Shown in pieces: positions 35,297 through 47,717 of a stretch of DNA of 64,000 nt (position 1 is the stretch's first letter; every line of letters begins with the position of its first letter). Under the pieces are notes generated by a model, which did no database searches, was not told where the DNA came from, and saw only the letters and a list, made by a program, of their open reading frames with translations. The stretch comes from Adineta steineri. Taxonomy: Eukaryota > Rotifera > Eurotatoria > Adinetida > Adinetidae. The stretch lies in the NCBI GenBank assembly GCA_905250115.1, contig CAJNOI010000034.1:45297-109296 (forward strand), read 5' to 3'. A program made the position numbers and the translations under genes.

Positions 35297-38200
35297 CTGA
35301 AAATAAATCATTAAATTAGTCTTTGTTTGTCATTATATTTATTAATAGCCTATATAAATGATTGATACAAAAAAGAAACAAGGTATATTTGTATGTTTCG
35401 TTTCACTGATCAACGAAGGAGAAAATCGTGTAAACGAAATTATTACTAGCGAAAAGGAATATGTAACGGAAATAAAAATGTTTATTGCTACTATGGAGAA
35501 TAGTAAAAAAACTTAATCGTGATTCATTCTATCGACTTGCTAATAGAAAAGAAAAATAGTTTTGTACAATAAAGAATAGAAATAATTTAATCTATTCGAG
35601 TAAATAAATAAGAGAGTATAAAATTAACTGATTAATGAATCATATTAATCTTATCAAGATAAAAGAATTATGACTGTTATTTAAAAATTGAATAAATGAT
35701 TTTATGTTTTTATTCGATAGTATAATTCAACATTTAAATCTCAAGGATAATAACAAGAAACATAAAAGTCAAATTTTGTTTTACTCGTCTCTTGTTGCAA
35801 AATATAGAACAGAACATGTATACATGGTTCTTTCTTTTTTTTTTTTATTTCTTTTATTGTTATCCATCCGATATATGTTGACGAATCAGAGATATTCAAT
35901 TAGATGTCACTATGAGAGATCTTTTCTAATCGGTTCACAAATCTATCCAATCTTATTTAACTCGATGAGCTTATTAACAGTTAAATAGAGATTTATTTTC
36001 ATTTATATATCTAAATAAGATATTGAGAATGGTCAAAACAATTGTTTCCAACATAAAGAATGCATTCTTTTCTCTATAACAAACTAAGTCTTAAAAATGA
36101 AAGAAATTTCTAAAAAAAAGAAAATGTATAACTTAAAATTCCTATGCATTTTCATAAAGAATAATTATCGTCTAATGCTTTTGGAAATATTTCTTACTTA
36201 AAAAAAAAAGAGAACATGTTAACTGAAGTGTTTCATGTTGCTATGAATATATGTAGACAAACGCATTATAATAATTATATTTCAAGTCAATATGATTGGA
36301 TTCTTGAAGAATAAGAAATATTTTATATATATATATTCTTTTTATGGCATATGGTTGATTTTATTCACGTAGTTATAAATCAGGTACCTGTTAATCAAAA
36401 TAAAAAATGTATCTTCTTTTGTTGTGTATAACAATATTGAGTATATGCAACTGTTGTTATTCTTATTTATTTTTTATCATGTAGTTTTTTCCTTTGAGAT
36501 CGATTCTGCTTACTTTTGTATGATTTTTATTCACATATGATCAGATTAAGGAGAAAAATATTTTCTATATAAACTTATTATAATATATTAATCACCTAAA
36601 TTTTCAATACTATTTCAAAAAACAAAAGTGACATTTCATACGTTTTATTTTTCTTAAGCTTTTAGTTAAGTACATGACTTATTATAGACTTATAGACAAA
36701 TACTACTTGAATCAATTATAGTTTAATAAAAAATCAATTTCAAGTAGATCATTAACTTTTATGTGTCAAGTTGAACTTACAAATAACAATAATATATCGA
36801 ACAAAACCGACCTATATACTATATGATAGAGAGTATATTCGATTCATATATGAATAAAAATAAGATTGATACGAGACATTGAACAAAATGACAATCGATA
36901 CGGTCAGTATTACTTTTAATATATACAAGTTCATATTAAAGAAGAAAAAAAAAGAGAATAACGAGAATAAAAACATTTTGTATGATGAATATGCAAAACT
37001 AACTCTTTTGTATGCATGTAGGAATAAAGTATCATTATTAATATGAGATTAAGTAGACAGATTCATTGTTCATTTATTATAGTATAGACTACACTATTTT
37101 CAATAATATTCCTTATCTTCAGTATGATCGTTTCTATTTTAAATGAAATATTAAGGCAATTACAAAATAATATATTTTTCTCTTCGTATGTTATTCAGGA
37201 TGTTTAATTTATTTCAAGGTAAAGTAGCTAAATGTCGAAAGGTAGGACGACGAAAACCATAATATCATATATATACTCATCGGTTGCATTAATCAGTATC
37301 AAAGCAAAGATAGGATGAGTATGGATGCTCTTCGCATTTAACACCCGCAATCACCCTAAGAAATTTTACTTAAATAAGTTTTAGCTAATTATACGTTCTC
37401 TGACATTAGATTCAAAATTAGGAATCACAAACATCATCTTTACGTAGTTTGCTTTGATCATTGGTATCAGTATGAAGAACCGCGAAGTAGAAACGGCTTT
37501 AACAGCGTCCATATTTGACCTTTGGACATGTTTAGTTAATATACAAATCTATCAGAAATAACTACGCGTTTGCCTTTATTAGTTTCTGAAAATGTTATGA
37601 TAGGTGTATCACTTATAGAGATGTAAAGAAAGTTTGTAGAAATGGACACAAACTACCCTATATACGCAATTCAATAATTAAGGATTATCATTAAATCCTC
37701 TTAGCGAAATAATCTAATTAGTGCAGAGATATACGCTTATTAGTAAATGTCCACAATGTATCATGAGTTGATAGAAATTGGTTTGACGACATTATTGACA
37801 TTCCTTCTTTCAATATTTTTTTTTCCACATTTTCTTTTCAACAATCTGTTATTCGGCATTTCGTCTTTCGACCTTTTTTACAATACCATTTAATCATCTT
37901 TATTTTTGTATCTTCTATTATTGGATGTTATTTATTATTCTTTCAAATTATCAGTTATTTTTTCTTTTTTTTCTTCTTCTCCTTTGAGAATACGAAGATA
38001 ATACTTTGATACATATATATCAACATAATCTATTGTAAAAAAAAATGGAGTGATAACTATTATGTAGTGGATCTCTCTTCAGCAATCAACTGTTGTCAAA
38101 AAGAGTTCTATCTTATATAATTAGATTAGTTATATCATTATTTTTCCATTGATAACATTTTGTCTATATTTTTCAAGATCTTGTTGTCTCTCGTCTTATT

Positions 38201-38725
38201 ATTGAGATGATAGATGTTTGTGTGGTGATGAGTGATGATAACGCTTTTGTATAATCTTAAGATTCTTTTCATCTGTGCTTTATATGAAATAGAGTCAATC
38301 ATATAAATTATCTTTGTCTTTTTTTGCGGTATATATCTATATAAAGATGTATATAAAGAATATAATAGGAAAGGGAATACAAAAGAAGAAGAAGAAGAAG
38401 AAGAAAAAAGAAACAGTAGATATTAGTGCAACAAGAATAACCACAATGATGATGACAATCTTTCTCCTTGGTATCTTTCCTTGTCTTGTATTACTAACTC
38501 TACTCTGCATCCATTATCATAAATACTAATCAATTATTAGTATTTTTATATTTATTCTTTAGACTATAGACGATCTTATATAGCTCAAGAATTTGTATAT
38601 GTGTATGTGTTCAATAACAATAAACATATGAATTAATAATACCCATGACATATTGAATGATCTTCAATCAACAACAACGACTAGTATGTCGTTAAATAAT
38701 GTATTATTTATGATTTATTGTAATC
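35297..38725. other. Large divergent intergenic region
   Basis: About 3.4 kb upstream of both the PLD (-) and CUB-receptor (+) genes. Frames at 35704-35988 and 38314-38529 are low-complexity (the latter runs through a GAA/AAG repeat at about 38385-38402) and are rejected. The segment at about 37200-37880 has a more complex composition than its surroundings and may be an old, decayed repeat. I found no clear inverted ends or coding remnants there. Confidence 0.45.
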
Positions 38726-41700
38726 ATGAAATTATTATTGATATTAATATGTATATATTTCATACCTTTCAAGAAATGGTATATTCAATGTCAAGAAGAT
38801 CCATTAACTATATCATCAACAACTGTTGAAACACAATATCTTCATTTTAATATGACTCATTATGGAGTAGATGGTGGTGTTTTTTCAAGTATGTAACTAA
38901 CATTTTATTTATTTCCTCTCTCTTCAAAAAAATTCTTTCTTCTTTCAAAGGTCCTAATTTTCCGCATAATTATCCTCAAGATACAATTTTATTTTATCAA
39001 TTTACAGCATCAATTGATTATCGTGTTGTTGTTGAAATCGATTCTTTTCAAATACGTGGTGTTTCACCTCAATGTACACATGATTATTTAGATGTTTTCA
39101 TAAATCTTACTGATTTTAATTTTATTCATGATCAATTACTTCATCGTTATTGTGGTCGGAATAAACCACCATTATTAATATCATACACAAATTTACTTTT
39201 ACTTGGCTTTTTTACTGAAGATACACAAACAGAACGAGGTTTTAATGGTTCATTTCATTTTATATCCGAACAACGATATAAAAATCATCTTATACAAGAA
39301 CCATGTAATTATATTTTTAATTCATCGATATCAAAACGTGGAGAATTTTCTTCTTCAACATATCCCGGAACTTATTTACCAGTAAATATATATATAAGAT
39401 ATGGGTAGAAAATAATTATATTATTTCGTTTTTTTAGTGGCAATTTTGTAATTATTCATTTATTGGTTTACCTGGTGAACGTATTCATATTCGTTTTCGT
39501 GACTTAATGTTATTTAAAACATTAAATACTCAACATTGTGCTATTGATTTAATTCGTTTATATGATAATATATTTCATTCAAATGAACTTCAACAAAAAA
39601 ATTTTACTAATAAAAATATTTTCTCAGAAGAAATTAATGAACATCATATAACAGATCTTTGTGGTACATATACAATGCCACTTGATATTTATTCAACAAG
39701 TAATTATTTATTGTTCTATTTTATTACGACACATTATGCAGAGTTGACTGATGATGAACAAGCACGATTAAATGATGCATCAAGTCCATTATTATGGCGA
39801 AAAGGTTTTTATGCTGAATATGAATTTTTATCAACATTAACTAAACTTGATTTTATATCGAAAACAAAATCAAATCAATATTTATCAGGTACGGAATGTG
39901 ATCAAACAATAAAATCATTTGGACAAGGTTATGGTCAAATTCAATCACCTAATTGGCCGAATTTATATAAACCACAAACATCATGTACAACATATTTCTT
40001 AGGTATTGATGATCGTTATGCATTAGAAAATGTTGAATTTGAATTTGAACAATTTGATATTGATTGTCAAATAGCATCTTTTGTTATTTATAATGCAAGT
40101 AGAATATATGATTATAATTTTAATTTACGATCATCATCTGTATTAACAAATACAATGTCAATAATAAAAGAAAAATCCCTAGCATTTAATAATTATTATC
40201 AACAAGATGTTGATTTTAAAGATAATCTTACATTTTGTGGTCATTTTAAACCTGAAGGACGTTTTGTTTCACAAAATGCATTACTGAAAGTATCATTCGT
40301 TCCTAATAATCGTTTAACAAATCGTATTTCACCATCATTATTAACTGGTGGGAAATATCAAGCAAAATATAAATTTATTAAAAGTTATCATCAAATAGCT
40401 GATGATAAATTTCATGGAACAAGTTCGAATGATTGTAATCTTGTATATTATCAATCACGTCGACAAAGTGGTAAGATAGACATTTTCCCAGAAAAAAAAT
40501 TATTTTTAATATTTAGGAAAATTTGAACCACCACGTTCATCACAAAATGATTATTTTTCTAATTCAAATTGTACATTTCATTTTTATATTTCAAATCCAA
40601 ATTTTCGTCTTCTTATATGGTATGATTATTTTATTATTGCCGATGATGATTATACACATTGTCCATCCGATAATTTAACTTATTCATATCGTTCATATAA
40701 ATCTTCATCATATTCATTATATCCATATATTTATTGTGGTTATCAAAATTTCCCTCCGCCATATTTAACAAGTTCTTCAACTGAACAATTTCGTATACAT
40801 TTTCGTTCAAATAATGATTCGAATACAAGTTTAGGTTTTAATGGACGTTATGAATTTATCAATCAATCACATCATTTATTTTCATCAAAATGTCGAAATC
40901 CATTTGATCCTATTATTGATATAGATGAAAATGAACAAACATATGGTAATATATCAAGTAATGGTTATCCAGAAAATATTATCTGTGAATGGTCATATCG
41001 AACAACATATGGATTTCAATTTAATTTACAAATAACTATTCTCGATATGGAAGGTTCAAAAATACAAGATCCACCATTAGGATGTCAATCATCAGTTTTA
41101 AAAATTTATAGTCATGAACGAATGGATGAATTATGTGGTAAACAAGAAAATATAACGTATATTCTTACAAATTCAAATTGGTTTACTATACAATTTATTT
41201 CTTTAAATCGTCAAACAAAAGAATATTTACAAGGTTTTTATTTAACATGGACAATTGTTCAATTGAAAATAAATAATCAATGTTTATTATCTTCAAATAA
41301 TTATTTTGATTGTCAAAAATCATCAACTATAAATGAAACATCATTTTGTATTCATCGATCATTAATATGTGATGGATTTATACATTGTCAACCGTTATCA
41401 AATCATGATGAATTTTTATCAAATTGTTCTCAAAATTCATCATCAAATTCATATTTTATATCATTTCCATTTTTACGACAACATTATATATTAATTTCAA
41501 TTATTTTTCTACTTTCATTTATTATATTATTTATTAGTATTATATTCATTTTATTAATAATTAAAACAAAACAAGATTGTATAGCAAAACAAAAGAAAAA
41601 TAAATCGACGAATATTGATTTATGTGATGTGGGTGGTGATGATGATAATGAAGATTTTAGTGATATAAGATTGATAAAACAAACTGTTACAACAGTTTAA
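38726..41700 (+). CDS. CUB-domain and LDLa-like type I membrane protein
   Basis: Four exons (38726-38888, 38951-39381, 39438-40470, 40517-41700) sum to 937 codons in frame, 936 residues. MKLLLILICIYFIPF is a signal peptide. CUB-like units recur: SPNFPHNYPQD with CTHDYLDVF; FSSSTYPGTYLP with the HIRFRDL strand; GQIQSPNWPNLYKPQTSC; and YGNISSNGYPENIICEW. A cysteine-rich unit resembling an LDLa repeat follows (CIHRSLICDGFIHCQ). One membrane helix lies at about residues 860-890, and the cytoplasmic tail is acidic (DVGGDDDNEDFSD). There are many N-glycosylation sites. CUB/LDLa receptors bind proteins or lipoprotein-like ligands; the specific role is unknown. The start is the ATG opening the signal peptide; a nearby upstream ATG at 38694 is in another frame. 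Confidence 0.88.
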
Positions 41701-43622
41701 ATATACGAATTAAAATAAGTTCTCTATAAAAATGTGTATGTGTGTGTGTGTTATTCCGTCCGATTTCTCGTTTCTTCTTTTGTCATTGTATGTTATATAA
41801 GAGTAAAATAGATAAATAAACATGTGCAGGTTAATTGTGTTAGTTTATGAATGACTAGATTGATATAATTGATTAGTTATGCGTGAAATATCATGTGTTG
41901 CTATATTATTTATTTATCTATTACGAATAGACCTATATCTTTTCCTTTTTCTTTTTGTAAAGGTTACACAATTTAGATTATAATAGCTATTGAAAGAGAG
42001 TATGTTGCATTACGAAAAGAAGAATAACATACGATCCAATTAATATCGATACAATTTCTATGTGTATGTCGAAATAAAAATATAGATATTCCTTTCTTAC
42101 ATATCAATCAATTTCATTTATTTTACATTATATTAAAATCTTTAATATATTGCTTAGAAATTTTTCTCTATTCAAAAAGGTGTAATAACTCGAACGGATC
42201 AAGTATTTGACAAGATTAAAATTTCATTAATTCTAGTACTACAAATATGAATCAATCTTGAGCCCTACATATCATTTCTACATTATTGATCTATATTGTA
42301 AAATCTAAAAATATATCTTCATGTCTTTTTGTTTATATCATTAGAAGTCTTTAGCACACTATCGTGTAATCAGCATAGAAGAAAAATTTATTTTCAATCT
42401 ATACGCCAATAGTTTATTTACTATCTCAATTGAATATTATCGATTCATTAAAAAACATTTTTTTTCCTATGATTTCGAGCAATTCAGTTAGAATAGTAGA
42501 TGATTCATTTAATTATAAATTAGAGATATGAGTTTTCTCTCTTTCTTATTGCATATTCATTGGATAATAATGTCATGATATGATATCATAAGCTTGTAAA
42601 ATCATGTAAATGGAAATCAAGTTTTTCTATAGTTAACTCTATATAGCAATTTATATTTCCGCTGAAAGTAAGATGAATGTTATTGAGCAAGAATGTGGTT
42701 TGGAACTAGAAGGTAGCAATGAAATTGATTCAGCAGATAATAAATCGTTCACACACTCCCGTGATCTTCCATTTCGTATCCTTTAACAAAAAAAATCCTT
42801 CCAATGATATTAATAGGATTATGAATCTTGATGTTCATTTATCTCTAAACAACATTGATTCACATTCCAGAGAGCATACTTTATTAGGACATTAATAGAC
42901 AAGTGAAAAAATCATTCTAAAAAAATACATGTTATAAGCATAGTGATTATATAATATTTTAAATACAAAATGTAGTTCATATGACTAAGTTTCTTCAAGA
43001 AACTTTAACATTAATAAACTTTTATCGCTATCTTGATTAATCCCAATTTTTTTTATTCACTATATTTATTAAGATCATATAAAGAACAGTCTTTCTCAAT
43101 TATTTCTTAGGTTATATCTAGTCGATAAGATTTAAATCTTGAAATCAAGCAATATTTTAATTCTGTATGATTTTGATATCTAGTCTCAATATATCCAAAT
43201 TAATAATTGAACATAGTACAAGGATAATAAAAACAGAGTATAAAATATTTTATTGAATCAAGTCTATATATGTTATATTGCAAATGTTCAAAAACTGATA
43301 TAAACTACTGTAGAAATTAAAGAGAAAATTTGAATCAAAATTCTATATAAGAGAAATACATTTTTTAGTACATTTACACAACGAAAAGAATAGATATGAA
43401 AGTATACAAATACAAATTTGATTAACGAGACGAATTCGAAAAAAAAATTTAACAAGATTTCGTTAGATATGAGATTATTATGAAGTTTTATATCCATCTG
43501 ATTTGTTGGCAGTAAGATCTTATTTTATTTCTCTATAGTTGTTATTTTTGTTTGTGGAACAAGCTACTGTATATATGTAAGTTTAACATATCCGTGATAT
43601 TCTTTGTGTCACTTTTTCTCTA
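41701..43622. other. Intergenic, mostly nothing recognised
   Basis: A TG-rich simple repeat lies at about 41733-41750 in the presumed 3' UTR of the CUB gene. A short plus-strand frame at 42673-42786 (37 residues, MNVIEQECGLELEG...) has a protein-like composition but no splice context or homology I can point to. The minus-strand frame at 43288-43497 is AT-rich and rejected. Confidence 0.45.
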
Positions 43623-43914
43623 CTAGTTGTTATTTGCATCACTCATCCATAAAGCCTGAAAATATCAGAAATAAAATTATACTAATGATATAAGTATATA
43701 ACTATGCTTTTTTTCGTGATAAAATATGTATTTGACATTAGAAACTATAATGACAAATATTGTTATTCAGGTCTATAAACACGAACAATGGACGACAAAT
43801 TTGTGATATTAGCTCATTTATTGTCCAACCTAACAATCTCGCAAAACGAAAGTTAACGAACCAGATCAAGGTCACCATGATTAACATCATGGCTATTAAA
43901 AATATTTTATACAT
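43623..43914 (-). CDS. Possible small membrane peptide, spliced
   Basis: From an ATG at 43914 the frame reads MYKIFLIAMMLIMVTLIWFV, a signal-anchor or signal-peptide-like helix, followed by NFRFARLLGWTINELISQIC, and stays open to a stop at 43738. About 60 nt further on, a strong acceptor (TTTCTGATATTTTCAG, ending near 43658) precedes an exon reading ALWMSDANNN and a stop at 43623. A GTGTTT donor near 43790 would join the two in phase 0; other donors would not. No family recognised. It may be a short secreted or membrane peptide gene or a chance frame. Confidence 0.3.
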
Positions 43915-44378
43915 TTCGTACGTGTAATATTAATTTCTACAATTAATCTTCAATTTTCTTATTTTAAAGTTTATGAAAAAGGAAAAAATGAAAGAATAAA
44001 ATGTCTTTAGGTTTCGGTTTTTGATATCGATTGTTTACATACAACTAGTAATAAGAAAAAACATTTCATATACGATTTTTCAAATTTGTACATGCCTTCT
44101 TCATCAAAAGAGCGATTGTGAGTCGCTTTGCTCGTTCTGTCGGTAGATTCAATTACCTATACATACGATACACTAAAACAACATCATCATATACGTAAAA
44201 CACAGCGATCTATCGTTTGATTGACTGACTCTTCATTTTTTTACTATTTACTAACGTCTATCTCTCACATTAGGCTGAAAATTCAACAAATCACAACCAC
44301 GCAATATTGCAAGTAAAAAATAAGAAACAATCATTCATGCATAAATAACACTTATTCTCTGTTTCATTACTAGCTGTC
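43915..44378. other. Divergent promoter-side gap
   Basis: Between the possible small peptide gene (-) and the MFSD5-like gene (+). AT-rich, with a short GC-richer patch at about 44100-44150. No site could be named. Confidence 0.4.
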
Positions 44379-45823
44379 ATGACACATACGTTGGTAGCTG
44401 ATAGTCATAGTTCAGATGCTCAGTCACCTTCAAATTCACAAGTATTCAAACAGCTACAACTTAACTATTTAATTGGTTACGCACTTGCCGCAGGTAACTA
44501 TACTTTATTGTATTCATCATTATCATCTTTTCAATATGAATTGTACAGCTGGTAACAATTTACAAAGTTCCTATCGATATGCTATTTTCGATTCATATGG
44601 TCTTAGACGAACAACAATTGAACGAATTTTTCTTTGTGCTCATATTTCAACTTTAACGCTTGGTACACTTATTTCATCACTTGCTGATAAATAGTAAGTA
44701 CAGTAAAACCTCCCAAAATGAACACCTCTCTATAATGAACACCTCTGGTTTGAACACATTTTTTGGTCCCCCCGATCGATTTTTGCTGTAAATAGACCTC
44801 CGCAAGATGAACACCTCCGACCTCTGAACAATGAACGCTTTTTTTAGTCTCTTCTGTAAAAGGAAACCTCTATATAATGAACATATAGTGATTAACTGTA
44901 CGTTTTTCTATGAAATACAGAGCTGAAAAAATATGCTGTTCATATTAAGGAAATGATAAATCAGTTTTTAACGGTCAACTCATCATAACAAGCTCTGTCG
45001 TATGTATGCATCAAACAAAACAATGCGATTAATCGGCGATGAGTTAATCGATTCTATATGATAGGACAACATGCATTCTATCTTCGATTGTAAAATGAAA
45101 CAGAACACACACGTTAACTTTGTCTATAAAAATGCAGTTAATTAGTGTAAATGAAAATAACGCTTCATATCGTACAATTACTGCGAAGTACAAAATCTCG
45201 ATCGGTAGTATCTCAATTACCGACTATTCTTAGAAAATATAAATAGATGTGAATAATAGATAAAAATGCTTTCTTTTACTAGTTTTTGTTTAAAACAAAA
45301 TAGATCTTTAATATTTTAAAGATAAAAAAAATGTTTTTTTTTTATTTTTCACTTGATAATTGAATAAATATGTGAAATAATTGAAAAAGATGGTGTTTTG
45401 GAATTAATAGTAATAGATTTTAATATCAAGATGCATAGCTATCATTTGTCTATACTGATATTATATGGTGTATATCTAAACCTTTATTTAGTATGAAACC
45501 TCTGTAAGATGAACACCTCCTCTAATGAACACTTTTCAAGCGGTCCCATTAGTGTTCATCTTACGGAGGTTTTACTGTATATTGTTTCAGAATATATTAT
45601 CAAAATAGAAAAGAATAATTGTATTATTATCTATATTTAGTGGTCGTCGAACAGCATGTATTTTATCCGCCATATTCTATACTATTAGTTGTCTCTCACT
45701 TGTGAGTAAATTTTATAAAACATCCTAGTATTATTTTATAATGTAATGTATATCTTAAAAGAATATCAATATATTATGGATTTTTTTCATCGGAAGTGCA
45801 GCTCGTGGTATAGCTCATTCATT
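44379..45823 (+). CDS. MFSD5-like major facilitator transporter, 5' part only
   Basis: Four exons are readable: 44379-44493, 44549-44693, 45641-45701 and 45762 up to the assembly gap. The product aligns with MFSD5 (molybdate-anion transporter type, MFS fold): QLQLNYLIGYALAAAG, SYRYAIFDSYGL, then the MFS signature GTLISSLADKYGRRTACILS, and CLSL joined to NINILWIFFIGSAARGIAHS. That matches the spacing of the family's second to fourth helices. Exon phases are consistent (phases 1, 2, 0; introns of 55, 947 and 60 nt). Intron 2 is long because a pogo-like element has inserted near its donor. The remaining two-thirds of the transporter should follow but is not found after the gap, so the gene is partial in this assembly. 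Confidence 0.82.
44701..45577. mobile_element. pogo/Tigger-like non-autonomous element (Tc1-mariner superfamily)
   Basis: The 877-bp element begins CAGTAAAACCTCC and ends GGAGGTTTTACTG, an exact 13-bp inverted repeat. It is flanked by TA on both sides (44699-44700 and 45578-45579). Subterminal copies of ATGAACACCTC recur near both ends in opposite orientation (44718, 44734, 44808 and the 45511-45570 region). CAGTRRAACCTC-type ends with TA duplications are characteristic of pogo/Tigger elements. The interior has no transposase frame. It sits inside intron 2 of the MFSD5-like gene, and its left TA is the end of that intron's GTAAGTA donor. Confidence 0.9.
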
Positions 45824-45923
45824 NNNNNNNNNNNNNNNNNNNNNNNNNNNNNNNNNNNNNNNNNNNNNNNNNNNNNNNNNNNNNNNNNNNNNNNNNNNNN
45901 NNNNNNNNNNNNNNNNNNNNNNN
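45824..45923. other. Assembly gap (100 N)
   Basis: Exactly 100 N bases, the usual placeholder for a gap of unknown length. It interrupts exon 4 of the MFSD5-like gene. Sequence order and orientation on either side rest on scaffolding only. Confidence 0.99.
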
Positions 45924-47717
45924 CACAGCAATAAATATGAACAGTGAATAATAACTAATGTTATTGTCATTTATATTGTTCGAAAGTATTAGACAGTTTC
46001 GATATAATTTATTTTAAATAAAATTTTACTTTTCATATATATATATATAAAGATATGTAATATGTTAAGAGATGACTTTTTCATTTAATTTTTAGAAAGA
46101 GTGAGAAATACTATATTGGATAATTCGTCAATTTTAAGCATTAATAAGAGTTCATTTATAGGTAAAGAAAAAATATAGGTGATTCAAATATATTTGTATG
46201 AGATTCTAGTATAATAGTGAATCTTGTCCATGACATTATATTGTATTTAAAGAGATTTTTTCTTTTAATAATAGAAGAAAAAAAGGAGGAAAATAAAACA
46301 ACATATCTTTCAAATTGATAAATAAAAATTAATTTTTTTTATAATATGAAACTTTTAATTTTATTATATTAGACTGGCACTTGATTATCGTAGTTTTTGT
46401 TCTTATGGTTCAGACTAATTCTACAGAAGTTAAATCAATTATATTTTTACAATACTCACAATAAAATATTCATTTTTGATATTTCGCCTAGTTAAATTTT
46501 ATAATTATATTCATTATACTCTTTTCATTGTTATATATTAAGTTCATAGTCATCATTTCAAGGTAAAATAACCCGACTAAATAATTTAACAACACACTGT
46601 GCTATTATCGTCTATTTGATATACGCAATACGTTGACATATTTTAATGCCATAAAACTAATAACCCAGTATGGTTGAGCATACGATCAATAATTAGTGCA
46701 AAACAAGTGATTAATATCTAATTTTATTTTTTTTTCTTTCGTATAACACCTTAGTCGATAAAATAAGATTGTGTATAATGTATTCAATAACTTTCATAAT
46801 GGATTAGTTTTATTTACTTAGTCGGTATCATATGCTCATATATATATGATGAAAATAATTGAATGGTAATATTTGTCATGTGTATAAGTATTTTTTTTCT
46901 TCTTTATTTAACTACGGTTGAATATAGAGATAATATACTTATGATGCCTTGTATCTAAGAATAAGAAAAAATGTTATATTATAATAATTTTTAAAATATT
47001 ATAAGTGACTCTATGACAATTAGTGGCGTAAACAAGGTTAAATTAGAGAAAAATTGATTAAATAAGAAGATGATTTAACATACAATAATGCTTCACATAG
47101 TTGTGACTTTAGTACTAGTGTTCCTAATGTTATAGCAGCGTTCGATACTGAGGAAATATTAATAAAACTTACGTTTATGGGTATTTTTTATTTGTATTTA
47201 ACTATTTGACAAAAAATATATTTGAAATAAATCTTTTCATTCTTTATACATTGTTCATTATGATTGAATAAGTTGTATTTTTCATTTGTAGAGATAGTAA
47301 TATAACATAATCTCGAAAAATTTAGACACGTTTAATACTATTTAGTATGTAAACATTGCAGTGTAATTCTATGCTATTTTATGGCAGATATTCAAAAGTC
47401 TTTGCAGTATTTTTTATTTTGGATATATCTTGCCTCTATTGATGATAAAATTTTAAATTTTTTTCAAAAGACGCGTCGTAAAAAACTGTGCAAAACGTAC
47501 GTAAAAAATATATCTTTGTATTTTGAGCAATATGAATAGTCAGGAGAATATTATTTGAATATATATTTTTATCAGCACAAAATAATTGTATATTCTCATG
47601 CTTATGTGATATCTTGTGTCTAGATAACCTTCGAGTAAACCAAACTAAATAAAAGATTTTTATCAGAAGGTTTTATTTTGTCTATTTCTTTTATGTGAAA
47701 GAAGAGCAAGAAGAAAA
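45924..47717. other. Gene-poor stretch after the gap
   Basis: AT-rich sequence with no coding potential. In particular, I see no later MFS helices that would continue the interrupted transporter. The right end is the upstream region of the epimerase gene. Confidence 0.5.

Noticed and set aside
35704-35988. Plus-strand frame of 94 residues
   Set aside because: Phe/Leu-rich low-complexity translation of T-tracts, without splice sites or homology.
37200-37880. Possible decayed transposon
   Set aside because: Composition is more complex than its neighbours and weak inverted similarity exists (GTCGAAAGG near 37234, TTTCGACCT near 37866), but no consistent ends or coding remains could be established.
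38314-38529. Plus-strand frame with a polylysine run
   Set aside because: The run is a GAA/AAG simple repeat; flanking residues match nothing.
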